Below, piece after piece: positions 15,959-23,777 of a DNA stretch of 64,000 bases. The DNA comes from Burkholderiales bacterium. GTDB taxonomy: Bacteria > Pseudomonadota > Gammaproteobacteria > Burkholderiales > Burkholderiaceae_C. A program made the position numbers and the translations under genes. Where the stretch lies: positions 1 through 64,000 of the forward strand of contig JAGWTH010000014.1 of the NCBI GenBank assembly GCA_028868995.1, given 5' to 3'. The notes beneath the pieces are model-generated. The model worked only from the letters and a program-made list of their open reading frames with translations. It was not told the origin of the DNA and did no database searches. Position 1 is the first letter of the stretch, and each line of letters begins with the position of its first letter.

Positions 15959-15986
15959 CCATGGAGGTCTCCGTCTTTCCATGGAG
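15959..15986. promoter_or_regulatory. Candidate operator: direct repeats CCATGGAG
   Basis: CCATGGAG occurs at 15959-15966 and again at 15979-15986, exactly 20 bases apart (two helical turns), in the divergent spacer between the TPR-type regulator and the alcohol dehydrogenase. A third CCATGG overlaps the regulator's own start codon (15931-15936). The spacing suggests two protein subunits on the same DNA face. Confidence 0.4.
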
Positions 15987-16015
15987 AATCGATGCGTCGT
16001 GGATGAAGGATTGCC

Positions 16016-17029
16016 ATGAAGACCAGCTACCGCGCCATGCAGGTGTCCGCGCCGGGCACGCTCGAACTCGTGGAGCGCCCCGTGCCGCAGCCGGGCGCGG
16101 GCGAGGTGCTGATCGAGGTGGAGGCCTGCGGCGTCTGCGGCGCCGACGCGGGCGACATCGAGCGCGCGCGCCCCGGCGCGAACCGAGTGCCGGGCCACGA
16201 GGTGGTGGGCCGCATCGCCGCGATGGGCCCGGGCGTGCCGGCGATGTGGAAGCTGGGCCAGCGCGTCGGCGTGGGGCGGCTGGGCGGGCACTGCAACGCC
16301 TGCGTGCAGTGCCGCCGCGGGCAGTTCCAGCTGTGCCTGGACCAGCCCTTCGTGGGCTCCAGCTGCGACGGCGGCTACGCGGAAATGATGCTGGCCCGGG
16401 CCACGGCGCTGGTCTCCATCCCCGACGAACTCGGCTCCGAGGAAGCGGCGCCGCTGCTGTGCGCCGGCATCGCGACCTTCAACGCGCTGCGCAAGTGCGG
16501 GGCGCAGGCCGGCGACCGGGTCGCGGTGCTGGGCATCGGCGGCCTGGGCCACATGGCGCTGCAATATGCGCGCAGGATGGGTTTCGAGGTCGTCGCCATC
16601 GGCCGCGGCGCCGACATCGCCGACGATGCGCTGGCGCTGGGCGCGCACGTCTACATCGACACGCGCCAGGAGGACGCCACCGCCCGCCTGCAGACCCTGG
16701 GCGGCGCGCAGGCCATCCTGTCGACCATCGGCGACGGCGCCGCGGTGTCGGCGCTGCTGCCCGCGCTGGCGCCGCAAGGCCGCCTCGTCCTGCTCGGCGC
16801 CGGCAAGGACCCGCTGGCCGTGACCACCGGCGCCATGGTGTCCGGTGAACGCGGCATCCTGGGCTCCATCACCGGTTCGCCCTACGAATGCGAGCGGGCG
16901 CTGGACTTCAGCGTGCTGGTCGGCGCCCGCCCGCGCATCGAGACCCTGCCGCTGGAACAGGCGCAGGCGGCCTATGCCAGGTTGAAGTCGGGGGCGGTGA
17001 AGTTCAGGATGGTGCTGACGATGGGGTGA
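16016..17029 (+). CDS. Zinc-dependent alcohol dehydrogenase
   Basis: A 337-residue medium-chain dehydrogenase. Catalytic zinc ligands are Cys38 (ACGVCGAD), His61-Glu62 (VPGHEVVG) and Cys149 (LLCAGIATF). The structural zinc site is Cys93, Cys96, Cys99 and Cys107. The nucleotide-binding motif is GIGGLG near residue 178. The set matches the class that oxidises primary alcohols or reduces aldehydes with NAD(P). GAAGGA lies seven bases before the ATG. The gene is divergent from the TPR/winged-helix regulator and is probably its target. Substrate is not determined. Confidence 0.93.
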   Translation: MKTSYRAMQVSAPGTLELVERPVPQPGAGEVLIEVEACGVCGADAGDIERARPGANRVPGHEVVGRIAAMGPGVPAMWKLGQRVGVGRLGGHCNACVQCRRGQFQLCLDQPFVGSSCDGGYAEMMLARATALVSIPDELGSEEAAPLLCAGIATFNALRKCGAQAGDRVAVLGIGGLGHMALQYARRMGFEVVAIGRGADIADDALALGAHVYIDTRQEDATARLQTLGGAQAILSTIGDGAAVSALLPALAPQGRLVLLGAGKDPLAVTTGAMVSGERGILGSITGSPYECERALDFSVLVGARPRIETLPLEQAQAAYARLKSGAVKFRMVLTMG

Positions 17030-17073
17030 GGGGGCGAGGCGCCGGCCTGCCGATCCCGCCGGCCGACGCATGC

Positions 17074-17086
17074 TAGATTTTCGCGA
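17074..17086 (+). promoter_or_regulatory. -10 box giving a leaderless TMEM175 transcript
   Basis: TAGATT (17074-17079) ends six bases before ATG 17086, with no Shine-Dalgarno sequence between them. The spacing is the same as upstream of mntA. Confidence 0.4.
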
Positions 17087-17706
17087 TGGCCTCCCTCCCG
17101 CACCCGACCGCCGCCATCGACAAGCACCGCCTCGCCGGCCTGCAGGACGGCGTCTACAGCATCGCGATGACGCTGCTGGTGCTGGAACTCAAGCTCCCCG
17201 CGCTGCCGGACCCCGTGACCGATGCGGCCCTCTGGTCGGCGCTCGCCGCCCTGTGGCCGCTGCTGCTCACCTGGCTGCTTTCGTTCTGGGTGCTCGCCGT
17301 CTTCTGGATCGGCGACGCCCGGGCCCTGGGCGTGACCACCACGGTCGACGGCATGCTGCTTCGCCTGGGCCTGCTGCGGCTGGCGCTGGTGAGCCTGCTG
17401 CCTTTTTCCACGGGGCTGATCGGCGCGCACGGCGACCACGCCGCCGGGTCGATGGTCTACGCGGCCCACCTGTGCGTGCTCGCCGGCACGCAGGCGGCCC
17501 GCAGCCTCTACCTGCGGGCCCACCCGCCCCTGGCCGCCTGGCCGGACGCCGATGCCGCGCGCGATGCCGTGGCGCAGGCAGTGGTCACGCTGGCCTGCAC
17601 GGCCGCGGCCTTCGGGCTCGCGTTCCTGGTGCCGGGCTACAACATGTTCGCGCTGCTGCCGATGCTGTTCCTCCAGCGGCTGCGGCGGCACAGGATCAGC
17701 CGCTGA
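17086..17706 (+). CDS. TMEM175 family potassium channel-like protein (DUF1211)
   Basis: A 206-residue inner-membrane protein with about five to six hydrophobic segments. The first carries the family pattern GLQDGVYSIAMTLLVLEL (about residues 18-35), corresponding to the FSDG-type filter helix of bacterial TMEM175. The conserved LLPFSTGLIGAH loop lies near residue 105. In characterised members these proteins form potassium-permeable channels; whether this one does is inference. The Phe-Ser of the canonical filter motif is Leu-Gln here, so selectivity could differ. The gene is convergent with the lipoprotein gene at 17720. Confidence 0.85.
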   Translation: MASLPHPTAAIDKHRLAGLQDGVYSIAMTLLVLELKLPALPDPVTDAALWSALAALWPLLLTWLLSFWVLAVFWIGDARALGVTTTVDGMLLRLGLLRLALVSLLPFSTGLIGAHGDHAAGSMVYAAHLCVLAGTQAARSLYLRAHPPLAAWPDADAARDAVAQAVVTLACTAAAFGLAFLVPGYNMFALLPMLFLQRLRRHRISR

Positions 17707-17719
17707 CCCTGCCCCGGGC

Positions 17720-18205
17720 TCACCGCCGCGGCGGCGGCGGGTAGTAGTAGCCGGGCTGCGGATAGGTCGACACCGCGTTGCCCTTGGTGTACATGCACTG
17801 CTGGTACGCGATGTCGTAGGCGCGCTGCGCATTGCCCGCGGTGTAGGCGCTGGCGTTGGCCCCGCCCGCGGCGCCGATGGCCGTGCCGATGGCCGCGCCG
17901 GTGCCGGCACCGCGATCGCCGCCGGCCAGGGCTCCGGCGACGGCGCCGATCGCCGCTCCGGCGACCGTCGAGCGCAGGAACGACTGGGCCGCCGCTTCGT
18001 GGCCGGGCTGGCCGATCGAGTGCGCCGCCCACTCGCGGCACAGGCGGTCTTCCTGCATGAACACCTCGAACGGCTTGTTCGGTCCGGGCATCACCGCCAC
18101 CGTGGGTCCGGTGGGCATCTCCGCGCAGCCCGTGAGGCCGAGCGAACCGCCGACGGCGAGGGCGGCGAACAGGAAGGCGACGGGTCTGGGGGTCGACATC
18201 AGCAT
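17720..18205 (-). CDS. Glycine-zipper lipoprotein
   Basis: A 161-residue lipoprotein. The signal peptide ends in the lipobox LTGC (near residues 23-26). The middle holds a Gly/Ala zipper (GAAIGAVAGALAGGDRG and similar, about 85-120) of the kind found in outer-membrane-associated small proteins, and the tail is Tyr/Pro-rich. The start at 18205 is supported by AGGAG five bases upstream. The gene lies eight bases after the secreted protein at 18214-18666, so the two form an operon. Function unknown; an envelope role is likely. Confidence 0.8.
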   Translation of the reverse strand: MLMSTPRPVAFLFAALAVGGSLGLTGCAEMPTGPTVAVMPGPNKPFEVFMQEDRLCREWAAHSIGQPGHEAAAQSFLRSTVAGAAIGAVAGALAGGDRGAGTGAAIGTAIGAAGGANASAYTAGNAQRAYDIAYQQCMYTKGNAVSTYPQPGYYYPPPPRR

Positions 18206-18213
18206 GGCAGCTC

Positions 18214-18666
18214 CTATCTGGCCGGCACGGGCGCTTCGCCGGCCGGCGTGGCCGGCACCTGGACCCAGCCGCCGGGACAGGTCGCGACGTACGGGTAATA
18301 GCTCTTCGACGCCTCGCAGTAGTACCAGTACTGCGTGGGAGGCGGCGTGACGATCACCGGCGGGGGCGGCTCCCAGGGGCTCGGGTACGGGTACACCGGC
18401 GCCGGGTAGAAGTACCAGTAGGCGGCGACGCCGGTGCCCACCACCCACCACCAGCCCACGCGCCCGTCGTGCGGCCCGTGCACCCAGCGGCCGCTGCGCC
18501 ACAGCGGCCAGTCGTGCTGCTGGAAGCGGCCGATGTCGCCGTGCCAGCGCTGCGGGGGCGGGTGCCGCTGCGCGAGCGCCGTGCCGGCCGTGCCGAGTGC
18601 CACGCCGGCCACCGCCAGCGCCAGCAACCCGCGCCGCGCCCGATGAGCGAGTCCGGTCGGTTTCAT
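18214..18666 (-). CDS. Secreted Tyr/Pro/Trp-rich envelope protein
   Basis: A 150-residue protein with a cleavable signal peptide (GLLALAVAGVALGTAGTALA, cut after AQ near residue 33). The mature part is rich in Trp, Tyr and Pro (WWWVVGTGVAAYWYFYPAP). It ends in a conserved-looking YWYYCEASKSYYPYVATCPGGW segment with two cysteines that could pair. Proteins with this ending are common in Burkholderiales and have no assigned function. Cotranscribed with the glycine-zipper lipoprotein immediately downstream. Confidence 0.75.
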   Translation of the reverse strand: MKPTGLAHRARRGLLALAVAGVALGTAGTALAQRHPPPQRWHGDIGRFQQHDWPLWRSGRWVHGPHDGRVGWWWVVGTGVAAYWYFYPAPVYPYPSPWEPPPPVIVTPPPTQYWYYCEASKSYYPYVATCPGGWVQVPATPAGEAPVPAR

Positions 18667-18835
18667 CGTCCTGCCTGCCTTTCTCGAGCGCTCGGGGAAC
18701 CCCTGCGCCCGGCCATGGATGGGCGTCGCATCTCGCGACCTCGGCCCACTATGGCATCGCGACGGGCCCGCTTCTTGATGGAGGTCAAGCGCGGCCCGGA
18801 CGCGCGACCCGGGCGCGGATGAGCCAGCCCAGGCC

Positions 18836-19165
18836 CTACCAGCCCAGCGCGAACCGCACGGCCAGCATCACCCCCGTCCCGCAGACGATCGTGCCGAACA
18901 GGTCCCGGCGCCACAGGTAGAAGCCCAGCCCCGCCAGCGCGCCGAAGATGCGCGCGTCGCGCAGCGTGCGGATCAGGTGCCCCTGCGTCATGACGATCTC
19001 CGGCGTCACCACCGCCAGCAGCGCCGCGACCGGCGCGTAGCGCAGGCCCTCGCGCAGCCAGCGCGGCATGGGCAGCTCGCGCTCGGGCAGCAGGAAGAAG
19101 GCGCGGAACAGCAGCGTCACCGCCGCCATGCCCAGGGTGGTGAAGAAGATCTCGAGCTTGCTCAT
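18836..19165 (-). CDS. azlD: AzlD family branched-chain amino acid exporter, small subunit
   Basis: A 109-residue membrane protein with about three to four hydrophobic segments. The early TLLFRAFFLLP and LRYAPVAALLAVVTPEI patterns are typical of AzlD. AzlC and AzlD together form an exporter of branched-chain amino acids in Bacillus subtilis. It follows azlC by 15 bases on the same strand, the usual order. The exported substrate here is inferred from family membership only. Confidence 0.88.
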   Translation of the reverse strand: MSKLEIFFTTLGMAAVTLLFRAFFLLPERELPMPRWLREGLRYAPVAALLAVVTPEIVMTQGHLIRTLRDARIFGALAGLGFYLWRRDLFGTIVCGTGVMLAVRFALGW

Positions 19166-19180
19166 GTCCCTCGCCTCGCT

Positions 19181-19936
19181 TCAGCGCGCCGTGTCGATGC
19201 GCGCGTGCTGCGCCAGCACGCCCACGGCCACGGCGGCGGCGATCGCCACCACGATGTTCAGGCGCAGCGGCAGGCCGTACGCGGCCACCGCGGCGCAGGC
19301 GGCGACGGCCGCGGCGACCCAGGTCGATCGGCTGCGCAGCTGGCTGCAGGCCAGCGCCAGCAGCGCCATCGTGCCGGCGAAGCCGATGCCCCACTCCGGC
19401 GGGATCGCGTGGCCGGCGACGATGCCGGTGATCACCGCCACCTGCCACGACCCGTAGTTGACGAGGGCGGCGCCGCGGAAGTAGTCGACCTGGCCGGGCT
19501 CGCGCTTCGGGTCGGGGTAGCGGCGCAGGAAGGCGGCGAAGGTGGTGTCGCCCATGAAGTAGCTCATGACCACGCGCCGGCGGCGCGGCAGGTGGCCGAA
19601 GTACGGGCGGTACTGGTAGCTGAAGACCAGGAAGCGCAGGTTGACGCAGGCCACCGTGGCCCACACCACCCACATCGGCGCGTCGCCGGAGATCAGGGGC
19701 AGGGCCGCGATCTGCGAGGAGCCGGCGGAGACCAGCACCGACATGAAGATCGCCAGCGGGATGCCCATGCCGCTCTTGCCCATCGCCACGCCGGCCACCA
19801 GGCCCCAGGCGCCGATGCCGACCGACAGCGCGCGGCTGTCGCGCAGGCCCTGGCGGAACATCGGCCGGCGCGCGGTCGCGAGCAGCCTGCGGCGCAGGCG
19901 CGCGGCGCGTTGCCTCAGCTCCGGAATCCTTCCCAT
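19181..19936 (-). CDS. azlC: AzlC family branched-chain amino acid exporter, large subunit
   Basis: A 251-residue inner-membrane protein with a basic N-terminal tail and about six to seven hydrophobic segments. Family patterns include VSAGSSQIAALPLI near residue 68, NLRFLVFSYQYRPY near 98 and MSYFMGDTTFAAF near 124. It forms the main exporter subunit with AzlD, encoded 15 bases downstream. Its start is 81 bases from that of the aspartate decarboxylase gene, so both share a divergent promoter region. That may link export to aspartate or alanine metabolism. Confidence 0.88.
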   Translation of the reverse strand: MGRIPELRQRAARLRRRLLATARRPMFRQGLRDSRALSVGIGAWGLVAGVAMGKSGMGIPLAIFMSVLVSAGSSQIAALPLISGDAPMWVVWATVACVNLRFLVFSYQYRPYFGHLPRRRRVVMSYFMGDTTFAAFLRRYPDPKREPGQVDYFRGAALVNYGSWQVAVITGIVAGHAIPPEWGIGFAGTMALLALACSQLRSRSTWVAAAVAACAAVAAYGLPLRLNIVVAIAAAVAVGVLAQHARIDTAR

Positions 19937-20017
19937 GGGTGGCCCGATTGTCCACCACGCCGCACCGCGACTTTGCTAGTCTTCGCCACGAGGTCCCGGC
20001 CAGGTGAGGAGGTCCCC

Positions 20018-21658
20018 ATGTCCGCCGAGATGGTCCCCACGCCGCGCGCGCGCCAGCAGGCACTGGCGCGGCTGTCGCCCTTCGAGCTGAAGGACGTGCT
20101 GATCGCGCTGGCCGGCGAGAGCGCGCGCCAGTCCGCGGGCACCCTGCTCAATGCGGGACGCGGCAACCCGAACTGGGTTGCCACCGAGGCGCGCGAGGCC
20201 TTCTTCCTGCTGGGGCGCTTCGCGCTGCTGGCCTGCCGCGCCACGCGCGACGACGGCCTGCTCGCGGGTCTGCCGCGCCGCGAGGGGATCGCCGCGCACC
20301 TGGAGCGCTTCCTCGACGCCCATCCCGAGGAGCCCGGCGCGCCCTTCCTGCGCGCGGTGCTGGCCTTCGGCGCCGGCTCGCTCGGCTTCGAGGCCGATGC
20401 CTTCGTGCACGAGCTGGCCGACGGCGTCGTCGGCGACCACTACCCCTCGCCCGACCGCATGCTGCCGCACGCCGAGCGCATCGCTCACGCCTACCTGCAC
20501 CAGGAGCTGTGCGGCGGCGCGCCGCCGCCGGGGCGCTTCGACCTGTTCGCGGTGGAGGGCGGCTCGGCCGCCATGTGCTACGTGTTCGATTCGCTGCAGC
20601 GCAACGGCCTGCTGGCGGCGGGCGACCGCGTCGCCATCCTGCAGCCGATCTTCACGCCATACCTGGAGATCACGGCGCTGGAGCGCTTCCGCTTCGAGGT
20701 GGTGGCGCTCAACGCCGTGCCCGTACGCAGCGACGGCACCGACACCTGGCACTTCCCGCCCTCGGAGCTGGCGAAGCTGGCCGACCCGTCCATCCGCATG
20801 CTGGTGTGCGTCAACCCGAGCAACCCGCCCTCGCAGGCGCTGGGCGGCGAGGAGCGCGCGGCGATCATGCGCGCCGTGCGCGAGGGCAATCCGGACCTGG
20901 TCATCGTGACCGACGACGTCTACGCCACCTTCGTGCCGGGCTTCCGCTCGCTGCTGGCCGACCTGCCGGCCAACTGCATCGGGGTGTATTCCTTCTCCAA
21001 GCACTTCGGCGCCACCGGCTGGCGGCTCGGCGTGGTGGCGGTGCACGAGGACAACGTGATGGACCGCCGCATCGCGCGCCTGCCGCCCGAATGGAGCGAA
21101 CGGCTGGCACGACGCTACGGCTCGCTCACGCTGGCGCCGCAGCGCCTGCGCTTCATCGACCGCATGGTGGCCGACAGCCGCGACGTGGCGCTGAACCACA
21201 CCGCGGGCCTGTCGACGCCGCAGCAGGTGCAGATGGCCCTGTTCGCGCTGACGCACCTGCTCGATGCGAAGCACGCGTACCGCGACGCCACGATCCGCAT
21301 CCTGCGCCACCGGCGCGACCTGCTGTGGCAGGGCCTGGGCCTGCCGCCGCCGCCCGACGACCCCGAGCGCGCCTGGTACTACGTCACCCTGGACCTGGAA
21401 GCCTGGGCGCGCCGCTCCTGGGGCGACGCCTTCTTCGCGCACCTGTGCGCCCACCACGAGCCGGTGGACTTCGTCTTCCGGCTGGCGGAGCAATCGGGCA
21501 TCGTTCTGCTGCACGGCGGCGGCTTCGGCGGCCCGCCCTGGTCCGTTCGCGTGTCGCTGGCCAACCTGGACGACGCCGACTACGCCTGCATCGGCTCGCA
21601 CCTGCGCGAGGCGATGCAGGCCTACGTGGACGAGTGGCGCGCGGCCGCCGCGCCGTGA
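20018..21658 (+). CDS. aspD: Bifunctional aspartate aminotransferase / L-aspartate 4-decarboxylase
   Basis: A 546-residue PLP enzyme of fold type I. The PLP lysine lies in SFSKHFGATGWRLG (Lys328). The cofactor-binding NPSNPPSQ segment (near 269) and VTDDVYATF (near 300) precede it. The long N-terminal extension distinguishes AspD from ordinary aspartate aminotransferases, and the length fits AspD. It converts aspartate to alanine and CO2, with some transamination. AGGAGG five bases before ATG 20018 fixes the start. No AspT aspartate:alanine antiporter is next to it; instead the AzlCD exporter is divergent. Confidence 0.9.
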   Translation: MSAEMVPTPRARQQALARLSPFELKDVLIALAGESARQSAGTLLNAGRGNPNWVATEAREAFFLLGRFALLACRATRDDGLLAGLPRREGIAAHLERFLDAHPEEPGAPFLRAVLAFGAGSLGFEADAFVHELADGVVGDHYPSPDRMLPHAERIAHAYLHQELCGGAPPPGRFDLFAVEGGSAAMCYVFDSLQRNGLLAAGDRVAILQPIFTPYLEITALERFRFEVVALNAVPVRSDGTDTWHFPPSELAKLADPSIRMLVCVNPSNPPSQALGGEERAAIMRAVREGNPDLVIVTDDVYATFVPGFRSLLADLPANCIGVYSFSKHFGATGWRLGVVAVHEDNVMDRRIARLPPEWSERLARRYGSLTLAPQRLRFIDRMVADSRDVALNHTAGLSTPQQVQMALFALTHLLDAKHAYRDATIRILRHRRDLLWQGLGLPPPPDDPERAWYYVTLDLEAWARRSWGDAFFAHLCAHHEPVDFVFRLAEQSGIVLLHGGGFGGPPWSVRVSLANLDDADYACIGSHLREAMQAYVDEWRAAAAP

Positions 21659-21668
21659 CGTCTCCCGC

Positions 21669-22661
21669 TCAGGCCGCGAGGGCGACGCCCGCGCGGTCCC
21701 ACAGGAGGCAGCGCTCGCCCGGCGCCCGTGCGGGTGCGGCGAGGGCCTGCGAAAGGGCCCGGGCTTCCTCGTCGGGCGTGCCGGCCAGGCAGGGCAGGAT
21801 CGCGCTGGCGGCGCCTTGCGCGCGCAGCAGGCCCTCGACCTCGGCGAGGCCCGCCGCCTCGCGGCCGGCGAGGTGCACGCGCACGGCGCCTCCGCGCTCC
21901 GCCAGCAGGGGCAACAGGGATTCGGCCAGCCGCGCGGCGGAGGCCGCCCGGGACCCCAGCAGCAGCATGACGTCGCTCACTTCGCGCAGTCCGTCGCGCA
22001 CCAGCGCGTGGCCGAGACAGCGCCGCGAGAGCACGTGCAGGCGCGTGCAGCAGCCGCAGCCGGCGAGGATGTCGGTGTAGGCGGCGCCGCTGTCGATCTG
22101 GGCCGGGTCGGCGCCGGCGAAGCGCTGGTAGGCGACGGCGCTGCCGTGCGCGTGCGCCACCTGGCGCAGCAGGTCGATGCCGTCGTGCTCCTGGGCGCTG
22201 GCGAGCACCACGGTGCGGCAGGGCTCGACGGCGGCCGGAGCCGCCAGCTGCTGCCACAGGCGCGACGGTTCGACCTCGGCATGCGGCTGGTCGGCCAGCG
22301 CGGCGAGCTGCCGGGCGAGCTGCAGCGGTTCCTCGCGCCGCGAGATCGCCGCGATGTGCACGGGCTCGCTCAGCCACCCCGGCCCCTCGCTGCGGTGCAG
22401 GATGCGGCTGGCCTCGAGTTCGGGGTCGCGCTGGATGCGCTGCCACGCCGACTCCACCGCCCCGGCCGTGCCCTCGATCCACAGCACCAGCCACTGCGCG
22501 CGGTGCAGCACCGCCAGGCGCACGCCGCGCGCCTGGGCCGACTGCAGCAGGCGCTGGCGCAGTGCCAGCAGGTGGCCCAGGGGCGAGCCCGCGGCGGGCC
22601 AGAAACTCGCGCTCACGAGGCGCACGGACGGGGGCGACCCGGGCAGGGCATCAGACAGCAT
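21669..22661 (-). CDS. Protein with degenerate BLUF-like N-terminal domain
   Basis: A 330-residue protein. Residues 13-100 follow the BLUF blue-light sensor pattern (VRLVSASFWP, then RLAVLHRAQWLVLWIEGTAGAVESAWQRI). The flavin-contacting tyrosine position is Phe20 and the key glutamine position is Leu60, so light sensing through flavin is unlikely. The remainder (about 145-330) is Ala/Leu-rich with alternating strand/helix patterns (CRTVVLASAQEHDGIDLLRQ, VSDVMLLLGSRAA), perhaps a Rossmann-like or two-partner domain. A GCGCC cluster lies near residue 205. Function unknown. It is divergent from the LysR gene at 22856. Confidence 0.6.
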   Translation of the reverse strand: MLSDALPGSPPSVRLVSASFWPAAGSPLGHLLALRQRLLQSAQARGVRLAVLHRAQWLVLWIEGTAGAVESAWQRIQRDPELEASRILHRSEGPGWLSEPVHIAAISRREEPLQLARQLAALADQPHAEVEPSRLWQQLAAPAAVEPCRTVVLASAQEHDGIDLLRQVAHAHGSAVAYQRFAGADPAQIDSGAAYTDILAGCGCCTRLHVLSRRCLGHALVRDGLREVSDVMLLLGSRAASAARLAESLLPLLAERGGAVRVHLAGREAAGLAEVEGLLRAQGAASAILPCLAGTPDEEARALSQALAAPARAPGERCLLWDRAGVALAA

Positions 22662-22821
22662 GGCGGGAACGGGAGGAGGACAAGGGCCGGCCGGCGGCGC
22701 CGGCGGCGGACAGGCAGGGTCGGGCGGAAGCGGGAAAAGGAAGCGAAGACGGGCTGGGGCGCGGCCCCGGCGGCGAACCGTGAATTACCCCACATGGCGG
22801 CATGACGCGTCCAATGCGTTG

Positions 22822-22850
22822 TTGACATCCGCGCGATGCGCTCACAGCAT
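22822..22850 (+). promoter_or_regulatory. Promoter candidate of the LysR gene
   Basis: A perfect -35 box TTGACA (22822-22827) is followed after 17 bases by CAGCAT (22845-22850) as a weak -10. The start codon ATG 22856 lies five bases further on, so the leader is absent or nearly so. Confidence 0.4.
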
Positions 22851-22855
22851 TGGTC

Positions 22856-23767
22856 ATGGTCGACCTCAAGCGATTGAGCCACCTGGTCGCGCTCGCCGAG
22901 GAGCGTCACTTCGCGCGGGCCGCCGAGCGGGTCCACCTGAGTCAGCCGGCCTTCAGCCGCAGCATCCAGCTGCTGGAAAGCCTGGTGGGCATGAAACTGT
23001 TCGACCGCGAGTCGGGCCAGGTGAAACCGACCCCGGCCGGCCTGTTCCTGGTCGACCGCGCGCGCCGGCTGCTGTTCGACGCGCGCAGCCTGCAGCGCGA
23101 TGTCCAGCTCTACCGCGACAGCCGGCTGGGCGACACGGCCTTCGGCGCCGGCCCGCTGCCGGCGGCCACCCTCCTGCCGGTGGTGCTGCGCGAGCTGCGG
23201 CTGCAATACCCGCAGGTCGGCCTGCGCGTGGAGATGAACAACTGGCAGCTGCTGCTCGATCGCCTGTGCGCCGAGGACATCGAGTTCTTCGTGAGCGACG
23301 TGCGCGGCCTGCAGCCCGACGCCAGGCTGGTCGTCCTGCCGGCGGGCCGGCAGCTCACGCGGGTGTTCGCCCGGGCCGGCCATGCCCTCGCGGGCCGGGA
23401 CTGCAGCCTGCAGGACCTGCTGGCCTTCGGCGTGGCCTCCACGCGCTGGCCCGACGGCACCCGGGCGGAGGTCGCGCGCCTGGTCGGCGGCGCGGAGGGC
23501 GAGGCGCGGCTGCTCGCGCTGGAGTGCGACGACGTCGCCCTGCTGCGCCAGCTGGCGCTCACGACCGACACCCTGATCGCGGTGTCGGAGGCCAGCTGCC
23601 GCGCCGACCTGGAGGCGGGCACCCTGGTGCCGCTGCAGGTGCGGGACCTGCCGCAGATCCATTCCGAAATGGGCATCGTCCTGCTGGCCCGGCGCACGCC
23701 CTCGCCGATGGCCGAGCGCGCGATCGGCTGCGTGCAGCAGGTCGCGCTCGGGATGAACCTGCAGTGA
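22856..23767 (+). CDS. LysR family transcriptional regulator
   Basis: A 303-residue regulator. The N-terminal winged helix-turn-helix reads HLVALAEERHFARAAERVHLSQPAFSRSI in two parts (residues 9-37). The effector domain follows (LLPVVLRELRLQYPQVGLRVE near 106). ATG 22856 is chosen over the in-frame TTG at 22850, which is part of the putative -10 box. It is divergent from the degenerate BLUF gene, the usual geometry for a LysR target, but the target and inducer are unknown. Confidence 0.9.
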   Translation: MVDLKRLSHLVALAEERHFARAAERVHLSQPAFSRSIQLLESLVGMKLFDRESGQVKPTPAGLFLVDRARRLLFDARSLQRDVQLYRDSRLGDTAFGAGPLPAATLLPVVLRELRLQYPQVGLRVEMNNWQLLLDRLCAEDIEFFVSDVRGLQPDARLVVLPAGRQLTRVFARAGHALAGRDCSLQDLLAFGVASTRWPDGTRAEVARLVGGAEGEARLLALECDDVALLRQLALTTDTLIAVSEASCRADLEAGTLVPLQVRDLPQIHSEMGIVLLARRTPSPMAERAIGCVQQVALGMNLQ

Positions 23768-23777
23768 GGAGGGCCGC

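Noticed and set aside
15493-17071. Several long minus-strand frames around the alcohol dehydrogenase
   Set aside because: These are Arg/Ala-rich shadows of the regulator and dehydrogenase genes.
18977-20017. In-frame upstream extension of the aspD frame
   Set aside because: It is antisense to azlD and azlC. A perfect AGGAGG precedes the ATG at 20018.
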